NCBI RefSeq assembly: GCF_029223255.1
Contig: NZ_JARHUC010000002.1
Coordinates: forward strand, 62,001 to 126,000
DNA from: Albimonas marina
GTDB lineage: Bacteria; Pseudomonadota; Alphaproteobacteria; Rhodobacterales; Rhodobacteraceae
Direction of reading: 5' to 3'
Length of the DNA: 64,000 bases
Made by a program: the position numbers and the translations under genes. Each line of letters opens with the position of its first letter. Positions within the stretch are counted from its first letter, which is position 1. Below are positions 1 through 8,261 of the stretch, one piece after another. The notes under the pieces were generated by a model. That model was not told where the DNA came from. It saw only the letters and a list, made by a program, of their open reading frames with translations, and made no database searches.

Positions 1-10
1 TGCCATCGCC

Positions 11-1561
11 TCAGCTCGTCGCCGGGGCGACATGCTCGTAGCGGGGCCGCCCGAGCAGGTTGGGCCGCCAGCCGGTGAAGCGGTCGGAGACGCCGACGAT
101 GTAGACCTCGAACAGGAGCGGCACGAACACCGCCTGCTCCAGCGCGATGCGCTGCACCTGGCTCAGCGCCTGCTTGCGCGCCTCCTGCGTGGTCCCCACG
201 CGGGAGGCGGCGATGGCGTCGTCCATGCCCGGGATCGCCTGGCGCCCGCCGTTGTAGGAGCTGTCCTTGCCGAAGATGATGTTGGGCACCATCGAGGGGT
301 CGGGCCGCGCGGTGATCGCGGCGAAGAAGCTGTTCACCGACTTCTCGAAGAAGAACTTCTGCGAGCCTTCGGCGACGGTCGTGGTGGTCACCTTCGCCTT
401 GATCCCCACCTTGTCCCACATCGACATCAGCACCTCGCGCCGCTGGATCGCGGCCTGGTCCTGGTAGGCGACGGCGGTGAACTCGACCTCGCTGACGCCG
501 GTCTCCTTGATCAGGGCGCGGGCGCGGTCGGGATCGTAGGCGAGGATGTCCTCGAGCCCCTCGTCATGGGCCCAGTAGGCCTTGGGGTAGAGCGTGGTCG
601 AGGGCTCCCCCAGCCCGCCCATCGCGGCCTTCACGAAGGTCTCGCGGTCGATGGCGAGGTTCATCGCCCGCCGCACCCGGACGTCGTCGAAGGGGGGCTT
701 CGAGAAGTCCATGTAGATCATGTGGAGGTAGAGCGAGGGCTCGGCGTAGACCGTCACGTCGGGCGCGCGGTCGAGCAGGACCTTCTGCACCGGGGGCACG
801 GTCACCACGACGTCGTTCTGCCCCGCCATGACCGAGCGCACGCCCGTCGTCACCTCGGGGATGATCGACATGGTCATGCGGTCGACCTTGGGCAGGCCCT
901 CCTCCCAGAAGTCCTCGAACCGCTCGTAGGCGACGACCTGCATGTCCTGCCATTCGACGTACTTGAACGCGCCCGCCCCCACGGGCCTGCGGTCGACCGA
1001 GCCGCCGTTGGCCTCGACCGCGGTGGGCGAGACGACCATGCCCGCGCGGTCCGTCAGGATCAGCGGCAGGGAGCGGTCGGCCGCGGCGAGCTTCAGCGTC
1101 ACCGTGGTCGCGTCCGTCGCCTCGACCTCGACGACCGAGGAGAGGTCGACCTTGATGTTGGAGGTCTCGGCCGAGCGGGCGCGGTCGAGATGCGCCTTCA
1201 CCGCGGCCGCGTCCAGCGGCGTGCCGTCGTGGAAGGTCAGCCCCTCGCGCAGCTCCAGCACCAGGGTCAGGTCGTCGGGATAGGACCAGGCCTTGGCGAG
1301 GCCGGGGATCGGCTCCAGCGTCTCGGGCTTCCAGCGCACGAGCGTGTCGTAGAGCGGGTAGAGGAACTGGTGGTCGCCGCCGCTGCGCCCGGTCACGGGA
1401 TCGAGCGTCGAGGGGTTCACGTTGGCCGCGACCCGCAGCTCCGTCCCCTCCTGGGCGTGCGCGCCGCGCAGGCCTGCGGTCATCGCCAGCCCCCCGGCCG
1501 CGAGGCCGGCGGCCAGCAGGTGGCGGCGGTGGATTTCAAGCGCCTTGCCGTCGAGCTTCAT
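11..1561 (-). CDS. ABC transporter substrate-binding protein, family 5 (peptide/nickel type)
   Basis: The 516-residue product is a periplasmic solute-binding protein that would deliver peptides or another small ligand to an ABC permease. The N-terminus has a Tat-like HRRHLLA motif followed by a hydrophobic stretch, with likely cleavage after AHA at residue 36. The mature part starts with the family 5 pattern LRVAANVNPSTLDP, and the length is normal for the family. A strong GGGGAGGAGAG ribosome site precedes the ATG. It follows the carboxylase gene on the same strand by 96 bases. No permease is visible; if it exists it lies beyond base 1. The ligand cannot be deduced. Confidence 0.9.
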   Translation of the reverse strand: MKLDGKALEIHRRHLLAAGLAAGGLAMTAGLRGAHAQEGTELRVAANVNPSTLDPVTGRSGGDHQFLYPLYDTLVRWKPETLEPIPGLAKAWSYPDDLTLVLELREGLTFHDGTPLDAAAVKAHLDRARSAETSNIKVDLSSVVEVEATDATTVTLKLAAADRSLPLILTDRAGMVVSPTAVEANGGSVDRRPVGAGAFKYVEWQDMQVVAYERFEDFWEEGLPKVDRMTMSIIPEVTTGVRSVMAGQNDVVVTVPPVQKVLLDRAPDVTVYAEPSLYLHMIYMDFSKPPFDDVRVRRAMNLAIDRETFVKAAMGGLGEPSTTLYPKAYWAHDEGLEDILAYDPDRARALIKETGVSEVEFTAVAYQDQAAIQRREVLMSMWDKVGIKAKVTTTTVAEGSQKFFFEKSVNSFFAAITARPDPSMVPNIIFGKDSSYNGGRQAIPGMDDAIAASRVGTTQEARKQALSQVQRIALEQAVFVPLLFEVYIVGVSDRFTGWRPNLLGRPRYEHVAPATS

Positions 1562-1657
1562 CTTCTCTCTCCTCCCCGGGGCCGGCTTTTCGCGTCCGGT
1601 TTCCCCTTGTTTCCAACCGGCCGCAGGGCCGGTCGGCGATGCGCGGACCCGCGGCTC

Positions 1658-3256
1658 TCAGATCGGCGAGATGTCGCGATGCTTGGGCGGGCGGGCGCGG
1701 CCCTGCCGGCGCGAGGCGAGACGCGAGAGCGCCTCGACCAGCACCGGGCGGGTGTCGCGCGGGTCGATCAGGTCGTCGACGCCGAAGCCCTCGGCGGCCT
1801 CCAGCGGGCCGACGCGCGCGCGGAAGCCGGCGATCAGCTCGGCGCGGCGGGCGTCGGGGTCGGGGGCGGCGGCGATCTCGCGCCCGTAGGCCACTTCGGT
1901 GGCGCCCTCGATCGACATCGCGCAGATCTCGGCGCCGGGCCAGGCGACGGTCAGGTCGGCGCCGAAGCTACGCCCGCCGTTCATGGCGATGAAGCCGAGC
2001 CCGTAGCCCTTGCGCAGCACCACCGACAGGCGCGGCACGGTGGCCTTGCCGAGTTCATGGATGATGCGGGCCGAGCGGCGCACCAGCGCCGAGCGCTCGG
2101 CCGGGCTGCCCACCAGGAAGCCGGGGATGTCGACGAAGAACACCAGCGGCAGGCCGAAGGCGTCGCAGAGCGCGATGAAATGCGCGGTCTTCTCGCAGGC
2201 CGGCGCGTCGAGCGTGCCGGCGAGGTGCAGGGGCTGGTTCGCCACGATCCCCACCGGCCGCCCGCCCAGCCGCGCGAGCGTGGTGACCACGTTGCGCGCG
2301 TAGCCGGGCTTCAGCTCGAAGAGGCTGCCCTGGTCGGCCACCGCCGCCAGCACCTTGCGCACGTCGTAGGCGCGGCGCGTGTTGGCGGGGACCAGATCCA
2401 GCAGCGCCTCCTCCCGCCGGTCGGCGGGGTCGTCGCAGGGCAGGACCGGCGCGGGCTCGCCTGCGTTCGAGGGGAAGTAGGACAGGAACCGGCGGATCGC
2501 GTCGAGGGCCGCGGCGTCGTCCTCGACCGCGAGGTCGGCGATGCCGTTGCGGTCGGCCTGGGTCGCGGCGCCGCCCAGCGTCTCCTTGTCGACGTCCTCG
2601 CCGGTGGCGGCCTTCACCAGAGCGGGCCCGGCGATGCCCATGGTGGCGCCCTTCACCATCACCACGAAATCCGCCAGCGCCGACATGTTGGAGGGCCCTG
2701 CGAAGCCCGAGCCCATCATCGCCGCGCAGATCGGCGCCCAGCCCGAGAGGTCCACGAGCTGCTGGAAGTTGGTGGAGACGGCGGCGAAGTGGCGGCTGTC
2801 GAGCCCCTCCTGGATCCGGTGGCCGCCGCCGTCGAGCAGGGAGACGTAGGGGATGCCGTGATCGAGCGAGAGCTGGGTCTGGCGCAGGGTCTTCCGCGCC
2901 CCCGCCTCGCCGCTGGAGCCGCCCATCACCGAGAAGTCGTTGGCCACGATCGAGACGGGCCGGCCGTCGATGCGCCCCGTGCCCACCACCACGCCGTCGC
3001 CCGGCGCGTCCGGCTGGTCGCGGGGGCGCACGAGGCCGCCGGCCTCGACGAAGCTGCCCGCGTCGGCCAGCGCCGCCACCCGCTCGCGCGCCGTCATCTT
3101 GCCGCGGGCGCGCTGGCGGGCCAGCGCCTCGGCCCGCGCCTCGTCGCCGACGGCGCGGTGGGCGGCCTGCATCGTCGCGAGGCGGGCGCGCAGGTCGTCG
3201 CCCTGCCCGGCCGGCGCCGCGGGACGGGCGCACGGATCGAGGGCGGCGTCGGTCAT
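1658..3256 (-). CDS. Acyl-CoA carboxylase, carboxyltransferase (beta) subunit
   Basis: The 532-residue product has the full carboxyltransferase fold of propionyl-, methylcrotonyl- and geranyl-CoA carboxylase beta subunits, which move a carboxyl group from biotin to an acyl-CoA. Family landmarks include GGGHRIQEG near the middle of the N-terminal half and VDIPGFLVG in the C-terminal half, ending in the usual PPKHRD-type tail. The ATG at 3256 is chosen because the protein then starts like the family. It has no good ribosome site of its own and overlaps a 24-codon leader ORF by ATGA. No biotin-carboxylase or biotin-carrier gene is adjacent, so the partner must be elsewhere. The exact substrate is unknown. 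Confidence 0.85.
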   Translation of the reverse strand: MTDAALDPCARPAAPAGQGDDLRARLATMQAAHRAVGDEARAEALARQRARGKMTARERVAALADAGSFVEAGGLVRPRDQPDAPGDGVVVGTGRIDGRPVSIVANDFSVMGGSSGEAGARKTLRQTQLSLDHGIPYVSLLDGGGHRIQEGLDSRHFAAVSTNFQQLVDLSGWAPICAAMMGSGFAGPSNMSALADFVVMVKGATMGIAGPALVKAATGEDVDKETLGGAATQADRNGIADLAVEDDAAALDAIRRFLSYFPSNAGEPAPVLPCDDPADRREEALLDLVPANTRRAYDVRKVLAAVADQGSLFELKPGYARNVVTTLARLGGRPVGIVANQPLHLAGTLDAPACEKTAHFIALCDAFGLPLVFFVDIPGFLVGSPAERSALVRRSARIIHELGKATVPRLSVVLRKGYGLGFIAMNGGRSFGADLTVAWPGAEICAMSIEGATEVAYGREIAAAPDPDARRAELIAGFRARVGPLEAAEGFGVDDLIDPRDTRPVLVEALSRLASRRQGRARPPKHRDISPI

Positions 3257-3327
3257 GCCGGGGCCCCGTCGGAGCAAGGGGCGCGCGCGGCTGGAACGGC
3301 GCGCGGGGCGCGCTGCGATGGCGTCAT
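3253..3327 (-). CDS. Putative 24-residue leader ORF coupled to the carboxylase
   Basis: This is a short ORF of 24 codons plus stop, beginning MTPSQRAPRA. It has a strong GGGAGGAA ribosome site, six bases before the ATG. Its TGA overlaps the carboxylase ATG as ATGA, and the carboxylase lacks its own clear ribosome site. The layout suggests translational coupling. The peptide has no recognisable domain, and nothing shows that the product itself has a role. A leader of identical length sits before the AMP-forming ligase at 22025. Confidence 0.45.
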   Translation of the reverse strand: MTPSQRAPRAVPAARAPCSDGAPA

Positions 3328-3382
3328 GTCGGTTCCTCCCGGCGGCGCCCTTTCGCGGGCGCTCTGCACGTCGCCGACAGGT

Positions 3383-3414
3383 TTTATACGCCGGCGTAAG
3401 TTTTGTGACGCCAA
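3383..3414 (-). promoter_or_regulatory. MerR-type promoter with elongated spacer and dyad
   Basis: Read on the minus strand there is TTGGCG (3414-3409), a 20-base spacer, then TATAAA (3388-3383). The 12-base perfect palindrome TACGCCGGCGTA (3387-3398) fills the spacer next to the -10. An overlong spacer holding a dyad is the hallmark of MerR-family promoters, and MerR-family LiuR controls branched-chain acyl-CoA catabolism in other proteobacteria. It would drive the leader ORF and carboxylase with a 5' leader of about 50 bases. No MerR gene is in the window. Confidence 0.4.
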
Positions 3415-3520
3415 TGTATCGAGCCGCCTTCGGCTGTCAATCCGCTTCGCGTCCGGCGCGAGAGAAACTGCTCCGCCCGGCGGCGCCGGCCCCCTGCGGA
3501 CCGCGGACGGGAGGGGGCCG

Positions 3521-3563
3521 CCCAAACGAAAACGGCCGGCGTCGCGATGGGCGACGCCGGCCG
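3521..3563 (-). terminator. Rho-independent terminator of the beta-lactamase-fold gene
   Basis: A perfect 13-base-pair stem (3533-3545 with 3551-3563, loop GATGG) is followed on the minus strand by TTTTCGTTT. It lies about 40 bases after the stop of the hydrolase gene and separates it from the carboxylase promoter. The rest of the 348-base gap holds only the promoter and leader ORF described separately. Confidence 0.8.
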
Positions 3564-3604
3564 GGGATTCGCAAGGGAGGGAGGGCGGCGGCGCGCCCCG
3601 CGGC

Positions 3605-4828
3605 TCAGGGAGCGACGAGGGCGGCGTAGGTCAGCGCCCGCATCTCCTTGCGCAGCGGCCAGGTCGAGGAGGGGACGAGCTGGGTGAGGAAGATCGTGGT
3701 CATCTCGCGCTTCGGATCCACCCAGAACACGGTCGAGGCCATGCCGCCCCAGCCGTAGTCCCCCACGTTCCCAGCGGTCTTCGCCAGCCCCGGGTCCAGC
3801 GTCACCGACACGCCCAGCCCGAAGCCGATGCCGTCGTAGGAGACCTCGGAGAACACCGGTTGGCCGTTCGCCGCCAGGTCCCCGCGCAGGGCGTTGGTGG
3901 TCATCAGGTCCACGGTCGTGGGCGCCAGCAGGCGCACGTCGCCCAGCGCGCCGCGCCCGCGCAGCATCTCGGCGAAGCGCAGGTAGTCGTCGATGGTCGA
4001 GACCAGCCCGCCCCCGCCCGAGGCCTGCCGCACGCCCCCCTCGGCATAGGCGGTCTCCGCCCCGCGCTCGAGCAGCTTCATGTCCAGCTCGGGGGTCTTC
4101 ACGTAGCAGCTCGCCATGCGGTCGAGCCTGTCCTTCGGCACGGCGAAGAAGGTGTCGTCCATGCCCAGCGGCTCGAAGATCCGCTCGCGGAAGAACTGCG
4201 CGAGGGGGACGCCGGAGACGACCTCCACCACCCGGCCCAGCACGTCGGTCGACACGCCGTAGTTCCAGCGCGCGCCGGGATCAAAGTTCAGCGGCAGCTC
4301 GGCGAGACGGCGCACGGTCGTCTCCAGCGCCTCCTCCTTGGCGGAGAAGTCGAGCTTGCGGTCGCGCATCGCCTCGGCCACCGGCCCCTCGTTGAAGCCG
4401 TAGGTGAGGCCGGAGGTGTGGGTCAGCAGGTGGTGGACGGTCAGGCGCGCGGCCGGGGCCTGCACCTCGTCCAGCGCCGTGGCGCCGGGGGCGAGGACGC
4501 GCACGTCCCGGAACTCGGGCAGGATCTCGTCGAGCGGCGTGTCGAGATGAACCTTCGCCTCCTCGAACAGCATCAGGAAGGCGACCGAGGTGACGGGCTT
4601 AGTCATCGAGTAGATGCGCACCAGCGTGTCGCGGGTCCAGGGGACGCCGCCCTCGACGTCGCGCAGCCCGGCGAGGGCGTGGTGCACGACGCGGCCGCGG
4701 CGCGCGATCAGCACCTGGGCGCCCGGCAGGCGGCCGCTGTCGACCCAACCCTGCATCCATGGCTGGAACCGCGCCAGCCGCGCCGGATCGAAGCCCAGCG
4801 TCTGCGGGTCGCTCGCCTGGTCGAACAT
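3605..4828 (-). CDS. Serine hydrolase, beta-lactamase / family VIII esterase fold
   Basis: The 407-residue protein belongs to the class C beta-lactamase-like family, which covers esterases, transesterases and D-aminopeptidases as well as true lactamases. The nucleophile motif is SMTK (Ser-x-x-Lys) near residue 70. A tyrosine motif follows around the WNYGVS stretch and a WGG box (YGWGG) lies near the C-terminus, which fits family VIII carboxylesterases better than antibiotic-degrading enzymes. The ATG at 4828 follows a GGGGAGGAG ribosome site; the frame stays open far upstream but nothing there looks coding. There is no clear signal peptide, so it is probably cytoplasmic. It is divergent from the amidase gene. 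Confidence 0.85.
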   Translation of the reverse strand: MFDQASDPQTLGFDPARLARFQPWMQGWVDSGRLPGAQVLIARRGRVVHHALAGLRDVEGGVPWTRDTLVRIYSMTKPVTSVAFLMLFEEAKVHLDTPLDEILPEFRDVRVLAPGATALDEVQAPAARLTVHHLLTHTSGLTYGFNEGPVAEAMRDRKLDFSAKEEALETTVRRLAELPLNFDPGARWNYGVSTDVLGRVVEVVSGVPLAQFFRERIFEPLGMDDTFFAVPKDRLDRMASCYVKTPELDMKLLERGAETAYAEGGVRQASGGGGLVSTIDDYLRFAEMLRGRGALGDVRLLAPTTVDLMTTNALRGDLAANGQPVFSEVSYDGIGFGLGVSVTLDPGLAKTAGNVGDYGWGGMASTVFWVDPKREMTTIFLTQLVPSSTWPLRKEMRALTYAALVAP

Positions 4829-5024
4829 CGTGCTCTCCTCCCCTTCCTTGCCCGGTCCCGGGGCCGCGGGGCGACTCGCGGGCCGGCGCGCCGACCGTGC
4901 GGGATCGGCGCGCGCTCCGCAATCGGCGGGCGCGCGCCCATGCGGCAGGAGCGCCGTTGCCCTCGCCCCGGCTTCGGGGGAGGGTGGGCCGGACGACGGG
5001 ACGAAGGGGGGACGAGGGGCGACG

Positions 5025-6179
5025 ATGAGCAAATGTTTCGTGGAGCGGTTCGAGCTGGCCGGCGCGGCGGAGGGGCCGCTCGCCGGGCTGAGCTTCGCGG
5101 CCAAGGACCTGTTCGACGTGGCGGGGCGCGTCACCGGCGCCGGCAATCCCGACTGGGCCGCCAGCCACCCGCCCGCCGAGGCGAACGCCGCCGCGATCCA
5201 GCGCCTGCTCGACGCCGGCGCGCGGCTGGTGGGCAAGACCATCACCGACGAGATCTCTCTGGGCCTGCTGGGGATCAACGCCTTCGACGGCACGCCCCTC
5301 AACCCGCGCGCGCCGGACCGGGTGCCGGGGGGCTCCTCCTCCGGCTCCGCCTCCGCCGTGGCGCAGGGGCTGTGCGACGCGGCGCTGGGGACCGACACCG
5401 GCGGCAGCGTGCGGGTGCCGTCGAGCTTCTGCGGCCTCTTCGGGATGCGGCCCACCCATGGGCGGGTCCCGACGGCCGGGATGCTGCCCCAGGCGCCGGG
5501 CTCGGACACCGCGGGCTGGTTCGCGCGCGAGGGCGAGGTCTTCGCGCGCGTCGGCGCCGTGCTGATCGACGAGGCGCCCGCGGCGCCGCCCGCCTCCCTG
5601 ACCGTCGCCGCCGACGCCTTCGCCTTCGCGGGTCCGGGCGTGGCCGAGGCGCTGGCCCCGGCGCTCGCGCGGCTGGAGGCGATGACGGCGCCCGGGCGGG
5701 AGGATCTGCTGGCCCCGCCGGGCTTCGCGACCTGGGCGAAGGCGCAGCGCACGCTGCAGCTCGCCGAGGCCTGGGCGACCTTCGGGCCCTGGGTCGAGGC
5801 GCAGGTGCCGCGCTTCTCCTACCTGGTGGCGCGCACGCTGATGGCGGGGGCGGCGACGCCGGCCGCCGACCTGCCCCCCGCGCGCCTGGTGCGCGACGAG
5901 GCGCGGGGGCGGCTGGCGCATCTGACCCGCGGGGGCGGCTGCATCGCCCTGCCCGCCACCCCGGACCCCGCGCCGCCGCGCGACCTGCCGCTGGCGGAGA
6001 TGGACCGGGCGCGGGACCGCATCAACGCGATCTGCGCCCTGGGCGGGCTGACCGGCCATCCGGTCCTGGTCCTGCCCGCGGGCGAGGTGGAGGGCGCGCC
6101 GGTGGGGCTCGCCGTGATCGGGGCGCGGGGGGCGGACGCCTCGCTGCTCGCGCTCGCCAGGGACTGGGAGACCGCATGA
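5025..6179 (+). CDS. Amidase (amidase signature family, short form)
   Basis: The 384-residue product hydrolyses an amide bond with the Ser-cisSer-Lys triad. Visible are the lysine in AAKDLF near residue 22, GGSSSGSA near residue 106, and DTGGSVRVPSS near residue 126. At 384 residues it is shorter than most amidases (450-500). It resembles the compact plant AMI1 and oxalurate/allophanate-related branch. The stop overlaps the next start by ATGA, so it is co-translated with an HpxZ/AtzH-like protein. This pairing suggests a small amide linked to purine or urea-type nitrogen metabolism, by inference only. Confidence 0.85.
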   Translation: MSKCFVERFELAGAAEGPLAGLSFAAKDLFDVAGRVTGAGNPDWAASHPPAEANAAAIQRLLDAGARLVGKTITDEISLGLLGINAFDGTPLNPRAPDRVPGGSSSGSASAVAQGLCDAALGTDTGGSVRVPSSFCGLFGMRPTHGRVPTAGMLPQAPGSDTAGWFAREGEVFARVGAVLIDEAPAAPPASLTVAADAFAFAGPGVAEALAPALARLEAMTAPGREDLLAPPGFATWAKAQRTLQLAEAWATFGPWVEAQVPRFSYLVARTLMAGAATPAADLPPARLVRDEARGRLAHLTRGGGCIALPATPDPAPPRDLPLAEMDRARDRINAICALGGLTGHPVLVLPAGEVEGAPVGLAVIGARGADASLLALARDWETA

Positions 6180-6580
6180 CCGACCGAACGCCGAACATCC
6201 CCGAGGTGGTCGAGGAGATCCGCGAGCTGTTCGAGCGCTACGAGACGGCGCTGGAGACCAAGGACGTGGACGTGCTGGACGCCACCTTCTGGCGCTCTCC
6301 CCACACGATCCGCTACGCGCTGCACGAGAACGGCTACGGATTCGACGAGATCCACGCCCACCGCGTCCGCCGCCCCCCGGGGCCCGGCATCAAGGAGAAG
6401 CGGATCCGGCTCGAGATCCTGACGCTCGGCCGCGACTTCGCCACCACGAACCTGGAGTTCAAGGTGCGCGGCAAGGACCTGATCGGCCGCCAGAGCCAGA
6501 CTTTCGTGCGCTTCGACGACGTCGGCTGGAAGGTGGTGGCGGCCCATGTCTCGACGGTGAACGCCGAGCCGCTGTGGTGA
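6176..6580 (+). CDS. hpxZ: HpxZ/AtzH-like protein (DUF3225, NTF2 fold)
   Basis: The 134-residue protein matches the DUF3225 family, annotated as oxalurate catabolism protein HpxZ or AtzH. Typical features are the EIRELFERYETAL helix, TFWRSPHTIRYA, and the C-terminal QSQTFVRFDD-GWKVVAAHVS strands of an NTF2-like cone. In other bacteria members sit beside amidases of oxalurate or cyanuric-acid breakdown, and here the ATG overlaps the amidase stop. It may act as an amide hydrolase helper or enzyme; I see no proof of the substrate. The next gene starts 124 bases later. Confidence 0.8.
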   Translation: MTDRTPNIPEVVEEIRELFERYETALETKDVDVLDATFWRSPHTIRYALHENGYGFDEIHAHRVRRPPGPGIKEKRIRLEILTLGRDFATTNLEFKVRGKDLIGRQSQTFVRFDDVGWKVVAAHVSTVNAEPLW

Positions 6581-6704
6581 GCGGCCCCCGCGGGCGCGGC
6601 CGCCGGGCGGCGTCCGCGGGGCGGCTCATGTCCGCGCTGGGCATCGGCGGCGGGGCGGCGTAGGCTCCGGCTTCTCCTGGGACAGCTTGCCGTCGGGATG
6701 CGTC

Positions 6705-7169
6705 ATGGACCTGCTCAGCCTCGAGAACCCCGTCTTCGTCGTCTACGTCGTCGCCGCCGCGCTGACGGTGCTCAAGGTCATGGGCCAGGGCTGGATGACG
6801 GTGCACCGGATGGTCAAGACCAACGCGGGGCTGGTCAGTCCCGAAGATCTGCTGCCCGGGCCGCTGAACAAGGCCCCCGACCCGAGCCAGCTCGCGGTGG
6901 ACGAATACGTCGACCGCTCGCGCCGGATGCATCGCAACGACCTCGAGAACATCCCCGCCTTCTGGGCGGCGGGGCTCTTGTTCGTGGCGGTCGATCCTCC
7001 GCTGTGGCTGGCGCAGGGGCTGATGGGGGGCTTCGTCCTGGCGCGGGCGGCGCATTTCTGGGCCTACGCGACGAAGCGGCGGCACGAGGTGCGGGCGACC
7101 TTCTACACGATCGGCTCCCTGATCGTGATCTACATGGCCGTCCACGCCCTGTGGGTCGCGCTGGGCTGA
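6705..7169 (+). CDS. MAPEG family membrane protein
   Basis: The 154-residue protein has four hydrophobic segments and the HRNDLENIP motif at the second helix. This is the signature of the MAPEG family (microsomal glutathione transferase 1 and relatives). Bacterial members are inner-membrane proteins whose physiological substrate is usually unknown, though glutathione conjugation or peroxidase activity is plausible. The ATG at 6705 is preferred to an upstream TTG at 6687 because the first helix starts right after it. It is convergent with the DUF2189 gene, only 7 bases apart. Confidence 0.85.
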   Translation: MDLLSLENPVFVVYVVAAALTVLKVMGQGWMTVHRMVKTNAGLVSPEDLLPGPLNKAPDPSQLAVDEYVDRSRRMHRNDLENIPAFWAAGLLFVAVDPPLWLAQGLMGGFVLARAAHFWAYATKRRHEVRATFYTIGSLIVIYMAVHALWVALG

Positions 7170-7176
7170 GGCGCCC

Positions 7177-8070
7177 TCAGCCCTTCAGCGTCGGCCCCGC
7201 CTCGTCCACCACCGCCCGGCGGTAGAGCCGCCAGGTCGCGTGGCCCAGCACCGGCAGCACCGCGATCAGGCCGATCATCAGCGTGGCGAAGCCGAGCGCG
7301 AGGCCCACGGCCACGATCAGCCCCCAGGTCGCCACCACCCGCGGATTGCGCTGCGTGACGCGCAGCGAGGTGACCACCGCCGTCGGCAGCCCCACCGAGC
7401 GGTCGAGCAGCATCGGGAAGGACACCACGCTGACCGCCAGCGCCAGCGCGGCGAAGACGAAGCCCACCCCGCAGCCCAGCACGATCATCGCCCAGCCGCC
7501 GGGCGTGGTCAGGACCTGCTGGGCGAAGACGAGGGCCGAGTCCGGCGTCTCGGGCCCCATGGTCAGCGCGTGGATCGTGCGGGCGGCGACCAGCCACACG
7601 AAGAACAGCCCCAGCAGCGCCAGCCCCAGCGCCAGGATCGCGCCGAAGGACGGGGCGCGGATCACGCCGAAGGCGGTCGCCCAGCCGACGCGGGCGCCGG
7701 CCTCGCGCCTGCGGCTCATCTCGTAGACGCCCACGGCCGCCACCGGGCCCAGCAGGGCGAAGCCGGCCATCATCGGGAAGATCAGCGGGATCAGCCCGTT
7801 GCCGAAGGCGAACCAGGCCATGACGAAGCCCAGCACGGGCCACAGAACGCACAACGCCGCCACGTCGGTGCGGCAGGCGCGGAAATCCGCGTAGCCCATG
7901 CGCAGCGCGTCGCGCAGGTCGTCCTGCGTGAGGGTGCGGATGCGGTAGTGCCGCGCCTCGTCGAGGCTGCCGCGGCCGCCGACGGTCGATATCGCGTCGC
8001 CCAGGTGATGGGACACCTCGACCGAGGTCTCCACCGCCCACTGGGCCGGGTTCCGGATGGTCTGCGTCAT
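7177..8070 (-). CDS. DUF2189 family inner-membrane protein
   Basis: The 297-residue protein fits the DUF2189 family of multi-pass membrane proteins. About six hydrophobic segments begin near residue 60. The soluble start contains RIRTLTQDDLRDALRMGYADF, the conserved family opening, and a charged SFPMLLDRSVGLPTA loop lies before the last helices. The function of the family is unknown. The ATG at 8070 has an AGGGAGG site. The next gene on the same strand encodes another membrane protein (DUF2270), about 190 bases upstream. Confidence 0.8.
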   Translation of the reverse strand: MTQTIRNPAQWAVETSVEVSHHLGDAISTVGGRGSLDEARHYRIRTLTQDDLRDALRMGYADFRACRTDVAALCVLWPVLGFVMAWFAFGNGLIPLIFPMMAGFALLGPVAAVGVYEMSRRREAGARVGWATAFGVIRAPSFGAILALGLALLGLFFVWLVAARTIHALTMGPETPDSALVFAQQVLTTPGGWAMIVLGCGVGFVFAALALAVSVVSFPMLLDRSVGLPTAVVTSLRVTQRNPRVVATWGLIVAVGLALGFATLMIGLIAVLPVLGHATWRLYRRAVVDEAGPTLKG

Positions 8071-8261
8071 GGACGCCTCCCTGCGCTCGAGCCTGCGGGG
8101 CGCGGTCGTGAGGGGGGCGTCCGGGAGCCGGTGGGGCGAGACGCCGTGAGTCGACCGTCGCCACGCCCCCACTCTAGCGCAAAATGTCGCAGGCGCTCGC
8201 GGAATATCTGCGCCCCCGCTTCACGATCCGGGGACCGCGGAGCGCGCGGCGGGCGGTCCGG

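Noticed and set aside
32-6580. A continuous plus-strand open frame of over 2,000 codons
   Set aside because: It lies opposite and across several well-recognised genes and has the low-complexity composition of antisense high-GC sequence. Only its end is the real hpxZ gene.
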